A stretch of 64,000 bases of DNA from Shewanella psychrophila (GTDB lineage Bacteria; Pseudomonadota; Gammaproteobacteria; Enterobacterales; Shewanellaceae): assembly GCF_002005305.1 (NCBI RefSeq), contig NZ_CP014782.1, positions 4,278,001-4,342,000 of the forward strand, read 5' to 3'. Both the position numbers and the translations under genes were made by a program. Positions 59,433-64,000 of the stretch are shown piece by piece. The notes below the pieces were generated by a model. It was not told the origin of the DNA and searched no databases. It was given only the letters and a program-made list of their open reading frames with translations. The first letter of the stretch is position 1, and each line of letters begins with the position of its first letter.

Positions 59433-61349
59433 TTATCTAACCGAGTTAAATAGCGTGTCAAAGATTTCATTGGCCGTGGTCATTATCCGCGCCGATGCCT
59501 GATAGGCCTGTTGAAAACGGATCAGATTGGCCGCCTCTTCATCTAAATTCACCCCGGACTCACTCTGTACTCGGTTATAGGCCTGTAGATAAACAGACTG
59601 CGCCGTGCCAGCGGCAATGTCGGCCGCTTTTGCTTTGCCACCCACGCTTAATTTGGTGCCTTGATACACATCACTCAAAGTCAAAGCGCCAGTGTTCATC
59701 AGCTTGGCTTCACTCAATTTAGCCATGGCGACAGCGTTGGTGTTATCACCCGGTGCAAATGAAAGATCGAAGGTAAATCTATCCGTCGCACCAGCCGTTG
59801 TGGCAACATCGAAGGTAAAACCATGTGCACTAATTGAAGGTGGAACATAAGCTGCTGGCGCACCTAGTGATGTGCCGTTGGCATCGAAGACTTCAAACAT
59901 ACTAGTCGTGGTATTGATCTCGAAGGTCAGCTCAGAACCCGTGACAGGAAAATTGGCATTGGTGCGATCATCTATGCTCACCATCTCTACTTGAGTGTTA
60001 CCAGAATTAGCCACATCGGCGGTGATTTTAGGTGCAGCTGCAGCAATTCCCCTACCGTCGGTCATCACTACCGAAATACCCGCTGCAGCACCTGAAGAAG
60101 GACGGATCTCAAACTTATCACCATCGGCTAAAATGCCAGAATCTATGTGTATGGTGAAACCATTAGCGCCATCTAATTGAGTGCCATTTAAAGTTAACGG
60201 AGTGACAGCACCAGTTACTCCGTCTTTTAATTCATAGGTTGCCGGGGCGGTATACTTCAACTCGAAACTATTGCCGGACAAGAGGCCGACATCATCAATA
60301 TTGACTCTTAGATTAGCCGTACCAGTATTTGAACCAAAACCACCCACTCGCCCAACCGACATGGTCGGATCGTTAATATCTTTAAAAATATTCTGGCCCA
60401 TCTCACCATCAAGGTCGAAACCTTGGGCATTGGCCTGATTGAATGCATCTGCGACACCTAAGCTGAGTTGACCTAACTCCAGCTCAGCAGGCACGAGGGT
60501 TTCATCACGAAATTCGAATAGTGCCCCTAACTGACCACCCATCTTTATCGGATCAATGACCTGACCCTGACTGCCGATATTGGCGACGACTCTCAGCTCA
60601 TCCGGATGAGGGTCACCCGCTGTGGTACCAAGGGACATTGATACCTCACCAGAAACCAACATCACAGCGCCGCCTAACATTATGCTTTTAGCACCGGTGT
60701 CCAGTGGAATAACATTGACCTGTGCGTATTGGCTGAGCTCCTGAATAAGTGCATCTTGTCTATCTAACAGTTGGGCATCTTCACCCTGAGACTTCATCAA
60801 CTCTTGGTTTACTTGGCCCAGTTCCTTACTGATTTCGTTGATACGGTCAGTAATACCTGCGATTTGATCATTGGTCTGTTTCATCTGACCATCTAAATGG
60901 GATTGCATCTGGTTTAGGCTATCCGCCAATTGGCCTGCTGAGCCTAAAACTGTGCCACGCATCCCCATATCATCGGGTAGGTCGGCTAAGCTATTTATAC
61001 CTGCAAAAAAGTCATTCAGGCTCTGTGGTATGGATTTGCCAATTTGTGAAAACAGTTGATCGAGTTCACTCATCTTAGTTTGAGTTGTCTGCGCTTCACT
61101 GACACCAGTTTGACCAATCCTCAGCTCACGAGCGGCATATTCGTTATAGATGCGTTTTACGTCTGAAATATAAGTTCCTGCACCATAAAAATTATCCCCC
61201 ATACGCTGGGATTCCAAGCTGGACTGTTCGGCTACTTGCCTGTGGTATCCCTGAGTATTAGCGTTAGCTATATTATTACTGGTCACAGCAAGCTGCGCCT
61301 GAGAAGCCAAGACACCGGTGCGGGCAATATTTAAAAGATCCATAGACAT
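59433..61349 (-). CDS. flgK: Hook-filament junction protein FlgK
   Basis: 638 residues. The N-terminus has LLNIARTGVLASQAQLAVTSNNIANANTQGYHRQV with the rod/hook ANTQGY motif; the C-terminus reads SGVNLDEEAANLIRFQQAYQASARIMTTANEIFDTLFNSVR. The centre is enlarged relative to E. coli (547 residues). It is 100 bp after flgJ, and I see no sigma-54 or sigma-28 motif in that gap. Confidence 0.97.
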   Translation of the reverse strand: MSMDLLNIARTGVLASQAQLAVTSNNIANANTQGYHRQVAEQSSLESQRMGDNFYGAGTYISDVKRIYNEYAARELRIGQTGVSEAQTTQTKMSELDQLFSQIGKSIPQSLNDFFAGINSLADLPDDMGMRGTVLGSAGQLADSLNQMQSHLDGQMKQTNDQIAGITDRINEISKELGQVNQELMKSQGEDAQLLDRQDALIQELSQYAQVNVIPLDTGAKSIMLGGAVMLVSGEVSMSLGTTAGDPHPDELRVVANIGSQGQVIDPIKMGGQLGALFEFRDETLVPAELELGQLSLGVADAFNQANAQGFDLDGEMGQNIFKDINDPTMSVGRVGGFGSNTGTANLRVNIDDVGLLSGNSFELKYTAPATYELKDGVTGAVTPLTLNGTQLDGANGFTIHIDSGILADGDKFEIRPSSGAAAGISVVMTDGRGIAAAAPKITADVANSGNTQVEMVSIDDRTNANFPVTGSELTFEINTTTSMFEVFDANGTSLGAPAAYVPPSISAHGFTFDVATTAGATDRFTFDLSFAPGDNTNAVAMAKLSEAKLMNTGALTLSDVYQGTKLSVGGKAKAADIAAGTAQSVYLQAYNRVQSESGVNLDEEAANLIRFQQAYQASARIMTTANEIFDTLFNSVR

Positions 61350-61449
61350 TACACACGACTCCTATCTAATTGCTGCACTTTTTGCTGCGCACTTTTCTGC
61401 ACACTCAGAAGCGAAAAGGAAAACTCAGATATCTTACAAATCAAAATCA

Positions 61450-62457
61450 TTACCTTGCTCCCAGAGACGGCAGACTAAAATCTGGCTTAATAGATTCCAT
61501 CACCTTAATCACTTTATCTGCGTAGTTAGGATCCGTTGCATAGCCGGCATTCTGTAAGGCTTTGATAAATTCGTTGGGATTTGCGACTTTCTTCATCGCA
61601 TCTTGATACCTTGGCCCTTCAGAAATAAAGCTGACGAAGTCATCAAAACTTTGCTTTATGTCTTCGTAGACACGAAAATCGGCTTTTTGCTGTACCGCAA
61701 CGCCTTGTTCAAACTCCAGCGTACTGACTAGAGCCTTATCACCCTGCCAACGCTTATCCGCTTTAATGTTAAAAAGGTTGTTGCTAGATTCGCCATGAGC
61801 CCCTTTTATCATTTTCTGACCCCAGCCTGTTTCCAAAGCCGATTGTGCAATCAAAACTTCAGGCTTAGTGCCTAAAGCCTGTGCTGCTTTTTCTGCGTGG
61901 GGATAGAGTTTAGCGATAAAATCATCTCTGTCGGTGAAGGTCATTTCCGCTTGCCTCACTTCAGATGGCAAACTCTTGCCTGTCAAAATACTGTCTAAAG
62001 GATTCATGGGCTTGATATCTGAATTAGCCGTTGCATTCATGGTTTCATCAGATATAACTGCTCGGTTCATCACCTGAGATTTGATAGATGCTTGAGATAA
62101 GTCTGATTGCATATCTCCTCTAAGCACTGATGCAGGTGTGACATTGCTGGTTTCCGGAGAAAGCTGCTGAATCATCAAATCGGCAAGACCTAACATGCCC
62201 TTGTCTGATAAGTTGACAGACATCTGCTGATCATGCATTTGCTCATAAAACTTAGTGTATTCGCTGTTCATCGGGCTATCGGATTCAAAAACCGCATTGG
62301 CAGCGCGCATGCTTTTCATCAGCATCTGCACAAAGATCCCTTCAAATTGTTGCGCAACCTCCTTCAAAGCAGCCTTATCATCTTTCTGGGCTTTGGCTCT
62401 TAACGAGTCAAGGCCTCCGATGTCCAAAAAGTGTGATGAATTTGACAGCTTTTCCAT
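61450..62457 (-). CDS. flgJ: Rod-assembly protein and peptidoglycan hydrolase FlgJ
   Basis: 335 residues from the ATG at 62457 (MEKLSNSSHFLDIGG). N-terminal rod-cap domain (about 30-110, LKEVAQQFEGIFVQMLMKSMRAAN) and C-terminal glucosaminidase/muramidase domain (about 175-325) with the catalytic Glu in AQSALETGWGQKMI. It opens the wall for the rod and caps it. The dual-domain form is usual in gammaproteobacteria. Frame open 18 codons upstream without a better site. Confidence 0.95.
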   Translation of the reverse strand: MEKLSNSSHFLDIGGLDSLRAKAQKDDKAALKEVAQQFEGIFVQMLMKSMRAANAVFESDSPMNSEYTKFYEQMHDQQMSVNLSDKGMLGLADLMIQQLSPETSNVTPASVLRGDMQSDLSQASIKSQVMNRAVISDETMNATANSDIKPMNPLDSILTGKSLPSEVRQAEMTFTDRDDFIAKLYPHAEKAAQALGTKPEVLIAQSALETGWGQKMIKGAHGESSNNLFNIKADKRWQGDKALVSTLEFEQGVAVQQKADFRVYEDIKQSFDDFVSFISEGPRYQDAMKKVANPNEFIKALQNAGYATDPNYADKVIKVMESIKPDFSLPSLGAR

Positions 62458-62667
62458 AAGAGTTCCCGGTTGTGCCGACAATAAACAGACGGTATTTCTT
62501 TTACATAGCAAGGCACATGCCAGATCATAGATGGATCGGGTTTTAATATAGAAAAATCAAATAAAATAAGGGGAATAGCTTATTCGTGAGAAGAGCTAAG
62601 AGCCCGGGATCAGGCCCTAATAAATCAGTTTAAAAGAATCAGAGGTAAGCAAAGTCTAGTCATAGAA

Positions 62668-63759
62668 TTAGATGATGATGAGTTCACCATGTAGCGCTCC
62701 AGCCACTTTTAGGGCTTCGAGAATAGCCAGTACATCAGAGGGAGCCGCGCCCACTAAGTTAACCGCCCTAACGAGCTCGTCGAGTGTGGTGCCTGGATTA
62801 AACATAAACATGCGCCTGTCTGACTCATTGACATCAATCGTACTGTCTGTGGTTACAACAGTTTGTCCACCAGCTAAAGGATTAGGCTGTGATACCTGAG
62901 TCGCTTCGGCAATTGTAACGGTTAAACCGCCGTGGGTTACAGCTGCTGGTAATAGACGTACATCGCTGCCCACCACTATGGTTCCGGTACGTGAGTTAAC
63001 AATAACCTTGGCTGATTCTGATGCGGGTTCAACCTGAATATTCTCTAACGTTGCCAGAAAAGACACTCGTTGGGACACATCTCTAGGCGCACTAACCTGT
63101 ACTGATGCAGCATCCAGAGGCCTTGCCATTCCAGGGCCCAACAACTCATTAATAGCATCGGCTAATCGTTTAGCCGTTGAGAAATCGGCACGGCGAAGGT
63201 TAAATGTGAGGTAATCGCCAGTAGAGAAAGGCGTGGCAACAGTACGCTCAACAATAGCGCCATTTGGAATTCGACCTACCGTAGGTGTATTTTGAATGAC
63301 TTTAGAACCATCTAAGCCTTCTGCGCTAAAACCACTGACCACCATGCTGCCTTGTGCAATGGCGTAGACATTACCATCGACTCCCTTAAGGAAGGTCTGA
63401 ATTAAGGTTCCGCCGCGCAAACTCTTGGCTTCGCCCAGACTCGATACTGTGACGTCTAGGGTTTGTCCTGGTTTAATAAAGGGGGGCATATCCGCATGAA
63501 CCGCGACAACGGCAATATTCTTAATTTTGGGTCTGAAATTATCAGGCAGATTAATGCCGAAGTTTTTCAGCATTGTCTTAAACGTCTGCTCCGTATAACG
63601 CGTCTTTTCACCCGTGCCTGGCAGACCGACAACCATGCCATAACCTATAAGTTGGTTATGGCGCACACCTTGGACATTTGCAATATCTTTTATTCTTTGT
63701 GCCTGGCTTGGGCCAGCGACAAAAATCAGTAGTAAAAGATAGATAAATTTATATTTCAT
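62668..63759 (-). CDS. flgI: Flagellar P-ring protein FlgI
   Basis: 363 residues with a Sec signal peptide (MKYKFIYLLLLIFVAGPSQA). Conserved start RIKDIANVQGVRHNQLIGYGMVVGLPGTGEKT and end LVGAAPSDVLAILEALKVAGALHGELIII. Forms the P-ring in the periplasm. The ATG has AAGGAA eight bases upstream. It is 40 bp after flgH and 210 bp before flgJ. Confidence 0.98.
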   Translation of the reverse strand: MKYKFIYLLLLIFVAGPSQAQRIKDIANVQGVRHNQLIGYGMVVGLPGTGEKTRYTEQTFKTMLKNFGINLPDNFRPKIKNIAVVAVHADMPPFIKPGQTLDVTVSSLGEAKSLRGGTLIQTFLKGVDGNVYAIAQGSMVVSGFSAEGLDGSKVIQNTPTVGRIPNGAIVERTVATPFSTGDYLTFNLRRADFSTAKRLADAINELLGPGMARPLDAASVQVSAPRDVSQRVSFLATLENIQVEPASESAKVIVNSRTGTIVVGSDVRLLPAAVTHGGLTVTIAEATQVSQPNPLAGGQTVVTTDSTIDVNESDRRMFMFNPGTTLDELVRAVNLVGAAPSDVLAILEALKVAGALHGELIII

Positions 63760-63799
63760 AGTGTTAATTCCTTAATTACGACTAGGTCCCATGACAGCT

Positions 63800-64000
63800 T
63801 TAGAAAGGCCACCAACTCCCCATAAAGAATGAACTTAACCAGCCAACCTTTTGTACATCGGCAAAAGTGCCTGTGCCGCTGTATTGAATACGTGCATTCG
63901 CAACTCTTGGTGAGTCAATAGTGTTGTCCGGGCGTATATCTTGTGAACGTACTACCCCAGTTAAACGAACAAACTCATCACCGTTGTTGATGCTTATCCA
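63800..64000 (-). CDS. flgH: Flagellar L-ring protein FlgH (partial C-terminus)
   Basis: The last 66 residues are visible, cut by the right edge. They read ...FVRLTGVVRSQDIRPDNTIDSPRVANARIQYSGTGTFADVQ and end WLSSFFMGSWWPF, which is the conserved FlgH C-terminus. It forms the L-ring in the outer membrane. The lipoprotein N-terminus lies outside the window. Confidence 0.95.
   Translation of the reverse strand, partial: WISINNGDEFVRLTGVVRSQDIRPDNTIDSPRVANARIQYSGTGTFADVQKVGWLSSFFMGSWWPF

Overview
The window looks like a chromosomal segment of a marine Shewanella or a very close gammaproteobacterial relative. The flagellar and chemotaxis gene order (flgH-flgI-flgJ-flgK-flgL, two flagellins, flaG-fliD-fliT-fliS, flrA-flrBC, fliE to fliR, flhB-flhA-flhF-flhG-fliA, cheY-cheZ-cheA-cheB-parC-parP-cheW) is the polar-flagellum order known from Shewanella and Vibrio. 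A two-flagellin tandem, an extra membrane protein between cheB and parC, and dispersed palindromes also fit Shewanella. The genus call is inference from gene order and protein character; no 16S or marker gene is present.

Region 1 (1-10.1 kb, minus strand) is the leading part of a surface-polysaccharide operon: a large SLBB export protein, a Wzz chain-length regulator, then the first steps of a legionaminic/sialic-acid-type sugar pathway (4,6-dehydratase, LegC-type aminotransferase, NeuC/LegG-type hydrolysing 2-epimerase) and a formyltransferase running off the left edge. A JUMPstart/ops element lies about 100 bp upstream of the first gene, and rfaH, whose product recognises ops, lies just upstream of it.

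Region 2 (10.1-20.2 kb) is mixed: a beta-CASP metallo-beta-lactamase protein, a POT peptide transporter, an RssB-like regulator, an MlaA-like protein lacking the lipid-anchor cysteine, and a second FliK-like protein paired with a FlhB C-domain homologue. Its intergenic gaps are filled with a degenerate ~25-bp repeat family and with GGCTTTAGCC palindromes.

Region 3 (20.2-64 kb, minus strand) is one long motility locus. It encodes the export gate, basal body, C-ring, stator-independent chemotaxis core, polar-placement proteins (FlhF/FlhG, ParC/ParP), the regulators FlrA/FlrB/FlrC and FliA, and the hook-filament junction, cap and filament proteins. Four sigma-54-type promoters (upstream of flhA, fliK, fliE and flrB) and one good sigma-28 promoter (upstream of one flagellin) are visible. 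They fit the known FlrA -> FlrBC/sigma-54 -> FliA cascade.

Most unusual sequence features: an array of eleven 18-bp repeats between fliQ and fliR that keeps an open frame with its own ribosome-binding site and stops 5 nt before fliR; the ~25-bp repeat family, one copy of which encodes the C-terminal tail of the beta-CASP protein; and a CheA linker with three copies of an acidic motif, likely the polar-array (LID) interaction motif.
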